A DNA stretch of 64,000 bases from Streptomyces actinomycinicus (GCF_016741775.1 NZ_JAERRK010000002.1:186001-250000), one strand, 5' to 3'; positions 16,553 to 25,916 are shown, counted from the stretch's first letter. Numbers and translations are program-made. Notes: generated from the letters alone by a model not told the origin.

Positions 16553-17137
16553 TCAGCCGACGGGGAACTCTCCGGTGTCGAGGGTGATCCCGAACGGCTC
16601 GGGCAGCTTGATGGCGTCGCCGAACTTCACCCCGCTCAGGACGCGGTAGACGTCACCCTTCGGCTCTCCGTAGAGGGTCGCGGTGGGGCCCCCGGGTGCC
16701 CAGCGATCGACCAGGAGGTAGAGCGGGATGCCGGCGGTGGCGTACGCGGCGGGCTTGCTGACCCGGTCGTGGCTCGCGTTGGACCTGGAGGTGACCTCGA
16801 CGACGAGTTCGGCGAGGGCGGCGGGGATGTGGGAGTCGGATTCCGGGTGTTCCGGTACGGGAGCGACCACCAGATCCGAGATGAACATGCCCAACCGAGA
16901 GGGCACGGAGACCGCCAGGGTCTGGAAGATCTCCCAGTCCTCGGGGATCACCGAGTAGAGGCGACGCTGGATGCGGGCCGCGATGACGTTGTGGCGGAAC
17001 GCGGGAGCAGGTGACACGGTGATGATCCCCTCGATGATCTCCACCTTGCTGCCCTCGGGCCATTCCATGTCCTCCCAGTACCGGACGAGGTCGTCCCAGT
17101 TCTGGTGGGGTTCCTGGCTGACCGTGAGTGCGCTCAC
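16553..17137 (-). CDS. Uma2-family (DUF820) PD-(D/E)XK-like protein
   Basis: 194-aa protein of the Uma2 family, predicted to have a restriction-endonuclease-like fold. Core segments are KVEIIEGIITVSPAPAFRHN, FISDLVVAP and ELVVEVTSRSN followed by RVSKPAAYATAGIPLYLLVD, matching the D/E-x-V-K type active-site layout. Uma2 genes are numerous in Streptomyces and cyanobacteria and their biological role is unclear. Start ATG 17137 lies after the cdd-deoA terminator, so it has its own promoter. Confidence 0.85.
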   Translation of the reverse strand: MSALTVSQEPHQNWDDLVRYWEDMEWPEGSKVEIIEGIITVSPAPAFRHNVIAARIQRRLYSVIPEDWEIFQTLAVSVPSRLGMFISDLVVAPVPEHPESDSHIPAALAELVVEVTSRSNASHDRVSKPAAYATAGIPLYLLVDRWAPGGPTATLYGEPKGDVYRVLSGVKFGDAIKLPEPFGITLDTGEFPVG

Positions 17138-17176
17138 GGCGGTCTCCTATCGGTGCGTCACCGGTCCCAGCATGCC

Positions 17177-17210
17177 GAACGGGACCGGTGGAGGTCCACC
17201 GGTCCCGTTC
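17177..17210. terminator. Terminator of the nucleoside operon after deoA
   Basis: Perfect 15-bp stem (GAACGGGACCGGTGG with its complement) around an AGGT loop, 23 bp past the deoA stop on the leftward strand and upstream of the Uma2 gene. Confidence 0.9.
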
Positions 17211-17232
17211 ACCCGAAAGGAGTTTCCGCAGG

Positions 17233-18516
17233 TCAGGCGATACGTTCCCGCACCACCGGCGTGGCCTGGAAGTCCGTGCCCGGGGCCGCGATGTCGTAGG
17301 AACCCTGCACCGCCTGGAGCGCGTAGTCGAAGCGCTCGGGGGTGTCGGTGTGCAGGGTGAGGAGGGGCTGGCCCGCGGTGACCGTGTCGCCCGGCTTGGC
17401 GTGCATCTCGACGCCCGCCGCCGCCTGCACCGGGTCCTCCTTGCGGGCGCGGCCGGCGCCCAGACGCCAGGCGGCGACACCGATGTCGTAGGCGTCGAGG
17501 CGGGTCAGGACACCGGAGGACGGCGCCTTGATGACGTGCTGCTCCTTCGACGTGGGCAGCTCGGCGTCCGGGTCGCCGCCCTGGGCCGCGATCATCCGCC
17601 GCCAGACGTCCATCGCCGAGCCGTCGGCCAGCGCCTTCGCCGGGTCGGCGTCCCTGACGCCGGCCGCGTCGAGCATCTCGCGGGCCAGGGCGATCGTCAG
17701 CTCGACGACGTCCGCGGGGCCGCCGCCCGCGAGGACCTCGACGGACTCGCGGACCTCGAGGGCGTTGCCCGCCGTCAGGCCGAGCGGGGTCGACATGTCC
17801 GTCAGGAGCGCGACCGTCTTCACACCGTGGTCCGTGCCGAGGCCGACCATCGTGGACGCCAGCTCGCGCGCGTCCTCGATCGTCTTCATGAAGGCGCCCG
17901 TGCCGACCTTCACGTCCAGGACCAGCGAGCCCGTGCCCTCGGCGATCTTCTTCGACATGATCGAGGAGGCGATCAGCGGGATGGCCTCGACCGTGCCGGT
18001 GACGTCGCGCAGGGCGTACAGCTTCTTGTCCGCGGGGGCCAGGCCGTCGCCCGCCGCACAGATCACCGCGCCGGTGGTGTCGAGGACGTGCAGCATCTCC
18101 TCGTTCGACAGCAGCGCGCGCCAGCCGGGGATCGACTCCAGCTTGTCCAGGGTGCCGCCGGTGTGGCCGAGGCCCCGGCCGGAGAGCTGCGGGACGGCGG
18201 CGCCGCAGGCCGCGACGAGGGGGGCCAGCGGAAGGGTGATCTTGTCGCCGACGCCGCCGGTGGAGTGCTTGTCGGCCGTCGGGCGGGACAGCGACGAGAA
18301 CTCCATGCGCTCGCCGGAGGCGATCATGGCCGCGGTCCAGCGGGCGATCTCCCGGCGGTTCATGCCGTTGAGCAGGATCGCCATGGCGAGCGAGGACATC
18401 TGCTCGTCGGCGACCTCACCGCGGGTGTACGCGTCGATGACCCAGTCGATCTGCTCGTCGGTCAGCTCGCCGCGGTCCCGCTTGGTGCGGATCACGGAGA
18501 TGGCGTCCATGGCCAT
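17233..18516 (-). CDS. deoA: Thymidine (pyrimidine-nucleoside) phosphorylase
   Basis: 427-aa enzyme splitting thymidine, deoxyuridine or uridine with phosphate into base and (deoxy)ribose 1-phosphate. Hallmarks of the family are KHSTGGVGDK (phosphate site), GRGLGHTGGTLDKLE and DVKVGTGAFM, with the C-terminal biotinyl-like fold (AGQPLLTLHTD). Start is ATG GCC ATG at 18516, with 18510 as alternative, after GGAAGG. It is the last gene of the bmp/ABC/cdd operon; a hairpin separates it from cdd. Its product feeds deoC after isomerisation by a mutase not in this window. Confidence 0.95.
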   Translation of the reverse strand: MAMDAISVIRTKRDRGELTDEQIDWVIDAYTRGEVADEQMSSLAMAILLNGMNRREIARWTAAMIASGERMEFSSLSRPTADKHSTGGVGDKITLPLAPLVAACGAAVPQLSGRGLGHTGGTLDKLESIPGWRALLSNEEMLHVLDTTGAVICAAGDGLAPADKKLYALRDVTGTVEAIPLIASSIMSKKIAEGTGSLVLDVKVGTGAFMKTIEDARELASTMVGLGTDHGVKTVALLTDMSTPLGLTAGNALEVRESVEVLAGGGPADVVELTIALAREMLDAAGVRDADPAKALADGSAMDVWRRMIAAQGGDPDAELPTSKEQHVIKAPSSGVLTRLDAYDIGVAAWRLGAGRARKEDPVQAAAGVEMHAKPGDTVTAGQPLLTLHTDTPERFDYALQAVQGSYDIAAPGTDFQATPVVRERIA

Positions 18517-18552
18517 GGCTGGTGTGGTTCCTTCCGGGAGGTGCGAAGTGTG

Positions 18553-18583
18553 CGGCCCCCCTGCGAGCGGGGCAGGGGGGCCG
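18553..18583. terminator. Intercistronic hairpin between cdd and deoA
   Basis: Perfect 12-bp stem CGGCCCCCCTGC/GCAGGGGGGCCG with loop GAGCGGG. Lying in the 74-bp gap inside the operon, it may attenuate deoA expression or protect the upstream mRNA. Confidence 0.7.
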
Positions 18584-18590
18584 TACGGCG

Positions 18591-18995
18591 TTACTTGGTG
18601 AGATGGTCCGGGCCGAAGGCCTGGGGCAGCATCTCCGACAGTGCGAGGACGCCCGCGGGGGTGTCCAGGAGGAGGCCGGGGCCGCCGAACTCGTAGAGCA
18701 GCTGGCGGCAGCGGCCGCACGGGACCAGCAGGGCGCCGGTGCCGTCGACGCAGGTGAAGTGCGTCAGCCGGCCGCCGCCGGTGCGCTGCAGCTGCGAGAC
18801 CAGCCCGCACTCGGCGCACAGGCCGAGCCCGTAGGAGGCGTTCTCGACGTTGCAGCCGGTGACCGTGCGTCCGTCGTCGACCAGGGCCGCCACGCCGACC
18901 GGGTACCCCGAGTAGGGGGCGTAGGCGTGGGACATGGCTTCCCGCGCCTCGGCGCGGAGCGCCTCCCAGTCGAACCCGCCGGCTTCCTGAGTCAC
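18591..18995 (-). CDS. cdd: Cytidine deaminase
   Basis: 134-aa zinc enzyme converting cytidine and deoxycytidine to uridine forms. The zinc site is visible as CAECG with the catalytic Glu and PCGRCRQ; NVENASY binds the ribose. GTG 18995 overlaps the stop of the upstream permease by four bases. Uridine and deoxyuridine produced here are substrates for the next gene, deoA. Confidence 0.95.
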   Translation of the reverse strand: MTQEAGGFDWEALRAEAREAMSHAYAPYSGYPVGVAALVDDGRTVTGCNVENASYGLGLCAECGLVSQLQRTGGGRLTHFTCVDGTGALLVPCGRCRQLLYEFGGPGLLLDTPAGVLALSEMLPQAFGPDHLTK

Positions 18996-20278
18996 TTGCC
19001 CTGGCCCTTCCGGTAGCGCATGCCGTCCGCCTTCGGCATCCGCAGGCGCTGCGCGGACAGCGACAGCACGAGCAGGGTGACGACGTACGGGGTGGCGCCC
19101 ACGAAGTCGCTCGGGACCTCGTCGGTGAACAGGTACCAGACCAGGACCAGTGCGGCCGTCATGAGGGCGATCCCGCCCTGCCAGTGTGCCTTCTTGTACA
19201 TCTTCCAGCCCGCGAGCAGCGCGAGCAGGACGACCAGCAGCAGGAGCAGGGCGTGGACGGTGACACCGCCGTTGCGGAGCTGGAGCGCGTCGGAGTAACC
19301 GAACAGGCCCGCGCCCATGGCCAGGCCGCCCGGGCGCCAGTTGCCGAAGATCATGGCGGCGAGACCGATGTAACCGCGGCCGCCGGTCTGGCCCTCGAGG
19401 TAGGTGTGCGAGGTGACCAGCGCGAGGAAGGCGCCGCCGAGGCCGGCGAGACCGCCGGAGACGGCCACGGCCGCGTACTTGTACCGGTAGACGTTGACGC
19501 CGAGCGACTCAGCGGCGGTCGGGTTCTCACCGCAGGAGCGCAGCCGCAGGCCGAACGGGGTGCGCCACAGCAGCCACCAGCTGCCGACGAACAGCAGCAC
19601 GGCGAGGATCGTCACGACGGACAGGTTGGTGATCAGACCGCCGATGATGCCGGCGAGGTCGGAGACCAGGAACCAGTGGTGCTTCTCGATCGACGCGAGG
19701 CCGTCCGAGAGGCCGGGGACCGTGATGTCGGGCAGCGAGTCCGCGGGCGGGGACTGCTTGGGGTTGCCGCCCGCCTCCGAGGCCTTGCCCTCGGCGAAGA
19801 ACAGCTTGGCGAGGTACTGGGTGGCACCGAGCGCGAGGAGGTTGACCGCCACACCGGAGACGATGTGGTCGACGCCGAAGGTGATGGTGGCGACGGCGTG
19901 CACGAGGCCGCCGAGGACACCGAAGCCGATGCCGCACAGCAGGCCGAGCCAGGGGCTGGACTGCCAGCCGATCCAGCCGGCGCCGAAGGTGCCGAGGATC
20001 ATCATGCCCTCGAGGCCGATGTTGACCACGCCGGCCCGCTCCGACCAGAGGCCGGCGAGACCGGCGAGACCGATCGGCACGGCGAGTCCGAGCGCGGCGG
20101 CGACCTGGCCGGCCGAGTCCAGCTGGTTGGAGCCGGTGATCATGCGGACGGCTGCGACGAGCAGCAGGGCGCCGGCGACGATCATGAGGATCTGGCCGAC
20201 CGAGCGGCCCGAGCGCTGGGGCGCGTTGCCCGCCTTGGGCGCCGCGGGCGGCGGCGCGTCGGTCATCGTGGCGGTCAT
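18992..20278 (-). CDS. Nucleoside ABC transporter permease (second permease)
   Basis: 428-aa BPD_transp_2 family permease with roughly 10 hydrophobic segments. The EAA-like region is around GLRLRSCGENPTAAESLGVNVYRYKY, and SERAGVVNIGLEGMMILG is typical of purine/nucleoside BMP-type systems (YufQ/NupQ-like). ATG 20278 overlaps the first permease gene by four bases. It forms the membrane channel with the neighbouring permease, powered by the ATPase and fed by the BMP lipoprotein. Confidence 0.92.
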   Translation of the reverse strand: MTATMTDAPPPAAPKAGNAPQRSGRSVGQILMIVAGALLLVAAVRMITGSNQLDSAGQVAAALGLAVPIGLAGLAGLWSERAGVVNIGLEGMMILGTFGAGWIGWQSSPWLGLLCGIGFGVLGGLVHAVATITFGVDHIVSGVAVNLLALGATQYLAKLFFAEGKASEAGGNPKQSPPADSLPDITVPGLSDGLASIEKHHWFLVSDLAGIIGGLITNLSVVTILAVLLFVGSWWLLWRTPFGLRLRSCGENPTAAESLGVNVYRYKYAAVAVSGGLAGLGGAFLALVTSHTYLEGQTGGRGYIGLAAMIFGNWRPGGLAMGAGLFGYSDALQLRNGGVTVHALLLLLVVLLALLAGWKMYKKAHWQGGIALMTAALVLVWYLFTDEVPSDFVGATPYVVTLLVLSLSAQRLRMPKADGMRYRKGQGK

Positions 20279-21402
20279 GACGCCACCTCCTGCTTCTTCG
20301 TCGCGGCGGCCTGGGCGGCGAGTTCGGCGCCGACCTTCTGCTGCTGGCGCTTCAGGCCGTAGCGGCGTACGACCTCGTAGGCGATCACGACGCACAGGAC
20401 GATGACGCCCTGGATGACGCCGAGGATCTCCTTGTCGTAGCCCTCGAACTCAAGGTGATTGGTGGTGCGCTCCAGGAAGCCCCAGAGCAGGGCACCGAGC
20501 GCGATGCCGATCGGGTTGTTGCGGCCGAGCAGCGCGATGGCGATACCGGTGAAACCGATACCGGCGGGGAAGCTGTTGTCGTACTGGTGGCTCTCGTTCA
20601 GCAGCGTGGGCATGCCGATCAGACCGGCCACGGCACCAGAGATGATCATGCTGGTGGCGACCATCTTCTTCACCGACACACCGCTCGCCGAAGCGGCGCT
20701 CTCGGACTGGCCGACCGTGCGCAGGTCGAAGCCGAACCGGGTGCGGCCGAGCACGAACCAGTAGGCGAGGCCGACGACCACGGCGACGATGATGAAGCCG
20801 TCCAGGACACCGGCCGGGCCCGTGTCGATGTTGAAGAAGTGCGAGGACGACGGCAGCGGCTTGGTGGAGACCAGGGTGCCGCCCTGCTGCAGCTCGCCGA
20901 GCCGGCCGGGCTGGAGCAGGTAGCCGATGATCGCGGTGGCGATCGAGTTCAGCATGATGGTCGCGATGACCTCGCTGACGCCCCGGGTCACCTTCAGGAC
21001 ACCGGCGATGGCCGCCCACAGGGCGCCGGTCGCCATGGCGCAGATGATGATCAGCGGGATGGCGAGCCAGCCGGGCACGGTCAGCGCGCCGCCGAGGACG
21101 GCGGCCATGAACGCGGCGAGCCGGTACTGGCCGTCGACACCGATGTTGAACAGGTTCATGCGGAAGCCGATGGCCACCGCGACACCCGCGAGGTAGTACG
21201 TCGTCGCCTTGTTCAGGATGTAGACCTGGCTGTCGCTGGCGAAGCCGTAGGTCGTCATGTCGCTGAAGGCGGCGCCGGGGTTCTTGCCGGTCGCGAGGAT
21301 CACCAGGGCGGTGACGAGGAGCGCGGCGACGATCGCCAGTACCGGCGCGGCGATACCGAGGAGCAGGCGCTCCTTGTCGATCCGTGAGGTCAGCTTCTTC
21401 AT
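20275..21402 (-). CDS. Nucleoside ABC transporter permease (first permease)
   Basis: 375-aa BPD_transp_2 permease. Characteristic segments are [20 protein letters not shown] and [23 protein letters not shown], with about nine membrane helices. ATG 21402 overlaps the ATPase stop (ATGA). The C-terminal tail is Lys/Gln-rich. It pairs with the second permease in importing nucleosides. Confidence 0.92.
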   Translation of the reverse strand: MKKLTSRIDKERLLLGIAAPVLAIVAALLVTALVILATGKNPGAAFSDMTTYGFASDSQVYILNKATTYYLAGVAVAIGFRMNLFNIGVDGQYRLAAFMAAVLGGALTVPGWLAIPLIIICAMATGALWAAIAGVLKVTRGVSEVIATIMLNSIATAIIGYLLQPGRLGELQQGGTLVSTKPLPSSSHFFNIDTGPAGVLDGFIIVAVVVGLAYWFVLGRTRFGFDLRTVGQSESAASASGVSVKKMVATSMIISGAVAGLIGMPTLLNESHQYDNSFPAGIGFTGIAIALLGRNNPIGIALGALLWGFLERTTNHLEFEGYDKEILGVIQGVIVLCVVIAYEVVRRYGLKRQQQKVGAELAAQAAATKKQEVAS

Positions 21403-22958
21403 CGCTCGTCGTCCTCTGTGTGCTCCAGGTGGCCGGTGGCCGCACCCGTCATGGCGGAGCCCAGCTCTTCGGGGGTGATGGTGGCGGGGTCGGCGTCGGC
21501 GACCAGACGGCCGCGGTACATCACCCGCAGGGTGTCGGAGAGGCCGATCAGCTCGTCCAGGTCGGCGGAGATCAGCAGCACCGCCAGGCCCTCGCGGCGG
21601 GCCTCGCGGATGTAGTCCCAGATGGCCGCCTGGGCGCCGACGTCCACACCACGGGTGGGGTGGGCGGCGATGAGCAGCTTGGGGTTGTGGCTCATCTCGC
21701 GGCCGACGATCAGCTTCTGCTGGTTGCCGCCGGACAGCGAGGCCGCGGTCACGTCGATGCCGGGGGTGCGGACGTCGTAGGCCTCGACGATCCGCTCGGT
21801 GTCGGTGCGGGCCGCCTTGATGTCGAGCAGTCCGCCGCGCGAGTTGGGCTTCTCGGTGACGTGGCCGAGGATGCGGTTCTCCCACAGCGGCGCTTCCAGG
21901 AGCAGGCCGTGGCGGTGGCGGTCCTCGGGGATGTAGCCGATGCCGGCCTCGCGGCGGGCGCGGGTGGCGACGCGGGAGATGTCGGTGCCGTCGAGCGTGA
22001 CGACGCCGGCGTCCGGGTGGCGCATGCCCATGATCGCCTCGACCAGCTCGGACTGGCCGTTGCCCTCCACGCCGGCGATGCCGAGGACCTCGCCCTTGTG
22101 GATGGTGAAGGAGATCTCGTCCAGGATGATCCGCTCGATGCCGTCCAGGTCGGTCTGCGACAGGTGCACACCGTCCAGCTGGAGCATCGGGACGTCCGTG
22201 ACGGTGGACTCCTCCGTCTCCGGCGTGGGCAGCTCGCTGCCGACCATCAGCTCGGCGAGCTGCTTGGGGGTGGTGCCCCGCGGCTCGACGGTGCCGACGG
22301 TGGTGCCGCGCCGGATGACGGTGATCTCGTCGGCGACGGAGAGCACCTCGCCCAGCTTGTGGGAGATGAAGATGACGGTGAGGCCCTCGGCCTTGAGGTC
22401 ACGCAGGTTGTCGAAGAGCGCGTCGACCTCCTGCGGCACGAGCACGGCGGTCGGCTCGTCGAGGATGAGGGTCTTGGCGCCGCGGTAGAGGACCTTGAGG
22501 ATCTCCACGCGCTGGCGGTCGGCGACGCCCAGTTCCTCGACGAGGACGTCGGGCCGGATGTTCAGGCTGTAGGCGTCCGAGATCTCCTTGATCCGGGCGC
22601 GGGCCTTGCCCCCGATGCCGTGCAGCTTCTCCGCGCCGAGGACGACGTTCTCCAGCACGGTGAGGTTGTCGGCGAGCATGAAGTGCTGGTGCACCATGCC
22701 GATGCCGCGGGCGATGGCGTCGCCGGGGTTGTGCAGGACGACCTGCTCGCCGTTGACGGTGATGGTGCCCTCGTCCGGCTGCTGCATGCCGTAGAGGATC
22801 TTCATCAGGGTGGACTTGCCGGCGCCGTTCTCACCGCACAGGGCATGGACGGTGCCCGTACGGACCGTGATGTCGATGTCGCGGTTGGCGACGACGCCGG
22901 GGAAACGCTTGGTGATGCCGCGCAGTTCGACGGCAGCGGGAGGGCTGGACGCGTTGAT
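21399..22958 (-). CDS. Nucleoside ABC transporter ATP-binding protein (duplicated ATPase); apparent ATC start
   Basis: About 519 aa with two ABC ATPase halves, as in sugar/nucleoside importers. The first half has Walker [10 protein letters not shown] and Walker [12 protein letters not shown]; the second has [19 protein letters not shown], the signature [15 protein letters not shown] and H-loop HPTRG. No ATG, GTG or TTG lies in frame between an in-frame TAG at 23015-23013 and the Walker A. The best start is ATC 22958 (ATC AAC GCG), with GAGGAG eight bases upstream; CTG 23000 is the other option. The first in-frame ATG (22805) would delete Walker A. The operator-like site at 23032-23043 lies 74 bp upstream. 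Confidence 0.85.
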   Translation of the reverse strand: MNASSPPAAVELRGITKRFPGVVANRDIDITVRTGTVHALCGENGAGKSTLMKILYGMQQPDEGTITVNGEQVVLHNPGDAIARGIGMVHQHFMLADNLTVLENVVLGAEKLHGIGGKARARIKEISDAYSLNIRPDVLVEELGVADRQRVEILKVLYRGAKTLILDEPTAVLVPQEVDALFDNLRDLKAEGLTVIFISHKLGEVLSVADEITVIRRGTTVGTVEPRGTTPKQLAELMVGSELPTPETEESTVTDVPMLQLDGVHLSQTDLDGIERIILDEISFTIHKGEVLGIAGVEGNGQSELVEAIMGMRHPDAGVVTLDGTDISRVATRARREAGIGYIPEDRHRHGLLLEAPLWENRILGHVTEKPNSRGGLLDIKAARTDTERIVEAYDVRTPGIDVTAASLSGGNQQKLIVGREMSHNPKLLIAAHPTRGVDVGAQAAIWDYIREARREGLAVLLISADLDELIGLSDTLRVMYRGRLVADADPATITPEELGSAMTGAATGHLEHTEDDER

Positions 22959-23031
22959 GGCGCACTCTCCTCGGGGAAAGGGGCTGCGGGGAGGGGGCAG
23001 GCGTCGGCGACGCTAGCGCGGCAACTCCGTG

Positions 23032-23043
23032 CTACACGCGTAG
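23032..23043. promoter_or_regulatory. Operator-like palindrome upstream of the ABC operon
   Basis: CTACACGCGTAG differs by one base from the perfect palindrome before add. A possible -10 (TAGCGT on the leftward strand, 23015-23010) lies just downstream. Confidence 0.65.
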
Positions 23044-23060
23044 AGTTGACACATTGTTAT

Positions 23061-23102
23061 GGCTCGGCGAGGGGGCTCCGAGAGGCGCCCCCGCGCCGAG
23101 CC
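23061..23102. terminator. Terminator/attenuator between bmp and the ABC genes
   Basis: GGCTCGGCG and CGCCGAGCC flank GGGGGC/GCCCCC with one mismatch, giving a 15-bp interrupted stem. It lies 23 bp after the bmp stop. This is a usual way to make more binding protein than transporter. Confidence 0.75.
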
Positions 23103-23125
23103 GGGGTCCGACGGGACCCGTCAGG

Positions 23126-24181
23126 TCACGGGGTGGTCTTGACCTTGATCGAGCCGTCGATGATCTTCTTCTTCGCGTCGTCCAGCTTGTTCTGGAGGTC
23201 GTCGATGAAGCCGCCGCTGGTGGCCAGCGACACACCGTCCTTGGCCAGCGAGTAGCTGTTGGTGCCGCTCAGCGGCTTGCCGTCGTGGACGGACTTGACG
23301 AAGTCGTAGACGCCGACGTCGACGTTCTTGACCATCGAGGTCAGGATCGCGTTCTTGTACTTGGCGAGACCCGGGATGTTGTACTGGTCCGAGTCGACGC
23401 CGATGGCCCAGGCGCCCTTCTTGCCGGCCACGGCCTCGATCGCGCCGTTGCCGGAGGAGCCGGCCGCGGTGTAGATGACGTCCGCGCCGTTGTCGAGCAT
23501 GCCCTGCGCGGCCTCCTTGCCCTTGTCGGGGCTGGCGAAGCCGGAGGTGTCCGAGCCGTGGCTCAGGTACTGGGTGTCGACCTTGATCTTCGGGTTGGTG
23601 TCCTTGACACCCTGGACGTAGCCCGCCTCGAACTTCTTGATCAGCGGAACGTCGACGCCGCCGATGAAGCCGACGTGCTTCGTCTTGGTCTTCAGCGCGG
23701 CAGCGACACCGGCCAGGTAGGAGCCCTGCTCCTCGGTGAAGGTGATGCTGTCGACGTTGGTGCCGTTCACGACCGAGTCGACGATGCCGAAGCTCGTCTT
23801 CGGGTACTTCGCGGCGACCTTGGTCATGGAGGCGGCGTAGGCGTAGCCGACACCGATGACGGGGTTGTAGCCGGCCTCGGCCAGGTCCGACAGGCGCTGC
23901 TCGCGGTCGGCCTCGGTGTCCGAGGTCTTCGCGGTCAGCTCCTTGATCTCGCCGCCGAACTCCTTCTTGGCCTTGTCGGCACCGCGCGCGGCGGAGTCGT
24001 TGAAGGAGCGGTCACCACGACCGCCGACGTCGAACGCGAGACCGATCTTGACGCCCTTGCCGTCGCCCGAGGAGGACGAGCCCGAGTCGTTGTCGGACGA
24101 GGTGCTGCCACAGGCAGTGGCAGTCAGTGCGAGTGCTGCGGACGCGATACACGCAGCGGAAAGCTTGGCTACCCGGCGCAC
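23126..24181 (-). CDS. BMP-family nucleoside-binding lipoprotein
   Basis: 351-aa substrate-binding lipoprotein: signal with lipobox-like ALTATAC, a Ser/Asp/Gly-rich linker (SSDNDSGSSSSGDG), then a BMP/PnrA domain (KIGLAFDVGGRGDRSFNDSA, where DxxxxDxSFN contacts the nucleoside; IGVGYAYA; VIYTAAGSSGNGAIEA; IGVDSDQYN). GTG 24181 is the only start placing the signal peptide correctly. It captures nucleosides outside the membrane for the ABC proteins encoded next. The leader contains inverted repeats and an operator-like palindrome. Confidence 0.93.
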   Translation of the reverse strand: MRRVAKLSAACIASAALALTATACGSTSSDNDSGSSSSGDGKGVKIGLAFDVGGRGDRSFNDSAARGADKAKKEFGGEIKELTAKTSDTEADREQRLSDLAEAGYNPVIGVGYAYAASMTKVAAKYPKTSFGIVDSVVNGTNVDSITFTEEQGSYLAGVAAALKTKTKHVGFIGGVDVPLIKKFEAGYVQGVKDTNPKIKVDTQYLSHGSDTSGFASPDKGKEAAQGMLDNGADVIYTAAGSSGNGAIEAVAGKKGAWAIGVDSDQYNIPGLAKYKNAILTSMVKNVDVGVYDFVKSVHDGKPLSGTNSYSLAKDGVSLATSGGFIDDLQNKLDDAKKKIIDGSIKVKTTP

Positions 24182-24204
24182 GGGAAGGCTCCTTCACCTG
24201 ACCT

Positions 24205-24247
24205 GAGCGCCATGTCGGCGCTTGATGTGAGCACCATGTCAGTGCTC
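24205..24247. promoter_or_regulatory. Tandem inverted repeats in the bmp leader
   Basis: AGCGCC-ATGTC-GGCGCT (24206-24222) and GAGCAC-CATGTCA-GTGCTC (24229-24247) are two related palindromes in tandem, both centred on CATGTC, about 25 and 50 bp before the bmp start. They may form RNA stems or bind a regulator. Confidence 0.55.
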
Positions 24248-24286
24248 GAGCCGGGACGCCCCTTCGGCGTCGGCTTCGCGGCATCG

Positions 24287-24298
24287 TAACGCGCGTAG
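24287..24298. promoter_or_regulatory. Operator-like site in the bmp promoter
   Basis: TAACGCGCGTAG matches the add palindrome at 10 of 12 positions with one perfect half (GCGTAG). On the leftward strand it abuts a possible -10, TACGAT (24288-24283), placing it in the -35/-10 spacer. Confidence 0.6.
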
Positions 24299-24436
24299 AT
24301 GTCGCAAAAAACCCTCTCGCGAAGCCGTTATCGATTCGAGGCAAACAGCTTCTGAACTCGGACTCCCAGGCCTGTCACGGCGCTGTCGCGGACCGTGTGC
24401 GAATGGCTGGGATCCCTGTTGCGCCGGTCAGGGGAA

Positions 24437-24454
24437 CGGCCCCCGAAGGGGCCG
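24437..24454. terminator. Terminator after the amidohydrolase gene
   Basis: CGGCCCC-CGAA-GGGGCCG, a 7-bp GC stem with a stable CGAA-type loop, starting 7 bp past the stop of the leftward amidohydrolase. Confidence 0.7.
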
Positions 24455-24460
24455 CCCCGC

Positions 24461-25696
24461 TCAGCCGGGGGCCACGCCGGTGTCCAGGAAGGCCGCCGCG
24501 GTGAACATCTCCACGCCTACCGTGATCGCGTGTTCGTCGGCGTCGAAGTCGCCCTGGTGGAGGTCGCGGACAGTACGGTCGCCCGGACGGCGCACCCCCA
24601 GACGGGCCATCGCACCGGGCACGTCCTCCAGGTACCAGGAGAAGTCCTCGCCGCCCAGGCTCTGCTCGGTGCTCTCGACGGACTTCATGCCACGCCGCGC
24701 GACCATGGCGCGGCGCAGCAGCTCGGTGGACTCCCGGTCGTTGACGACGGGCGGCACCCCGCGCATGTAGTTGATCTCGGACTTGGCGCGGTGCAGGGTG
24801 GCGACCTCGTCGATGGCCGCATGGACGACGTCGGGCGCGTCCCGCCAGGCGTCGATGTCCAGGCAGCGGATGGTCCCGGACAGCTCAGCGTGCTGCGGAA
24901 TGACGTTCGGGGCATGGCCGCACTCGATCCGGCCCCAGGTCACGGCGAGTCCGGCGCGGGTGTCGACGCGCCGGGCGACCAGCGCGGGGACGTCGACGGC
25001 GACGCGGGCGGCCGCGGTGACCAGGTCGGTGGTCAGATGGGGACGGGCGGTGTGCCCGCCGGGCCCGTCCAGGGTGATCTCCAGCCGGTCGCAGGCGCTG
25101 GTGATGGGGCCGTGGCGCAGTCCGACCTTCCCCGCGTCGACCTTGGGGTCGCAGTGCGCGGCGAGGATCCGGCCGACCCCGTCGAGCGCTCCGTCCGAGA
25201 TGGCGCCGAGCGCCCCGCCGGGCAGCACTTCCTCCGCGGGCTGGAAGAGCAGTCGCACCGGGCGGGGCAGCAGGCGCTTGGCGTGCAGGTCGGCGAGGAC
25301 GAGCCCGGCGCCGAGGACGACGGTCGTGTGCACGTCGTGACCGCACGCGTGCGCCCGGTCCGGCACGGTCGACCGGTACGGGCAGTCGGTCTTGGTGTCC
25401 GGGATGGGCAGGGCGTCGATGTCGGCGCGCAGCGCGAGGAACGGTTCGGCCGGCTGCTCACCCTCCGCGAGCCCGATGTCACAGATGAGTCCGGTCCCGG
25501 AGGCGAGCACACGGGGCCTGAGCCCTGCTCGCTCCAGCCGCTCCTTGATCGCGGCGGTGGTACGGAACTCCTGGTTGCCCAGCTCTGGGTGCATGTGCAA
25601 GTCGCGGCGGAACGCGACGAGTTCGGCGTGCAGGGACTCGCTCAGCACACCGGGGAGCACATCCCCCGCGAGGCCGGCCTCGGACTCTAGGGACAT
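24461..25696 (-). CDS. M20-family amidohydrolase
   Basis: 411-aa metal-dependent amidohydrolase (M20D type, as in hippurate or N-acyl amino acid hydrolases). FRRDLHMHPELGNQEFRT, LRADIDALPI, HACGHDVHT and LFQPAEEVLPGGA carry the metal ligands and catalytic Glu; GPGGHTARP marks the dimerisation domain and LGGEDFSWYLEDVPG the C-terminal ligand. ATG 25696 was preferred, with AGAGGGTGAAG upstream; GTG 25708 is possible. It lies upstream of bmp but ends in its own terminator. Substrate unknown. Confidence 0.9.
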   Translation of the reverse strand: MSLESEAGLAGDVLPGVLSESLHAELVAFRRDLHMHPELGNQEFRTTAAIKERLERAGLRPRVLASGTGLICDIGLAEGEQPAEPFLALRADIDALPIPDTKTDCPYRSTVPDRAHACGHDVHTTVVLGAGLVLADLHAKRLLPRPVRLLFQPAEEVLPGGALGAISDGALDGVGRILAAHCDPKVDAGKVGLRHGPITSACDRLEITLDGPGGHTARPHLTTDLVTAAARVAVDVPALVARRVDTRAGLAVTWGRIECGHAPNVIPQHAELSGTIRCLDIDAWRDAPDVVHAAIDEVATLHRAKSEINYMRGVPPVVNDRESTELLRRAMVARRGMKSVESTEQSLGGEDFSWYLEDVPGAMARLGVRRPGDRTVRDLHQGDFDADEHAITVGVEMFTAAAFLDTGVAPG

Positions 25697-25916
25697 CAAT
25701 TGCTTCACCCTCTGAAGGGTAGGACGCCCGGGTGGTCAACTACCCCTCGATCAACAAAACTTCAGCCCGTTAGGGGAAGAAAATCTGACCGGCGGACGCA
25801 TGGCGGCGGACTTGGGTGGGTAAAACCTCTCTTTCCTCCTTCCACGCATACCACGCATCGCGGGTATCACGCGCGTCATGTCCACGAACCGGACCCCCGG
25901 GGACCCGGCCCGCGGT

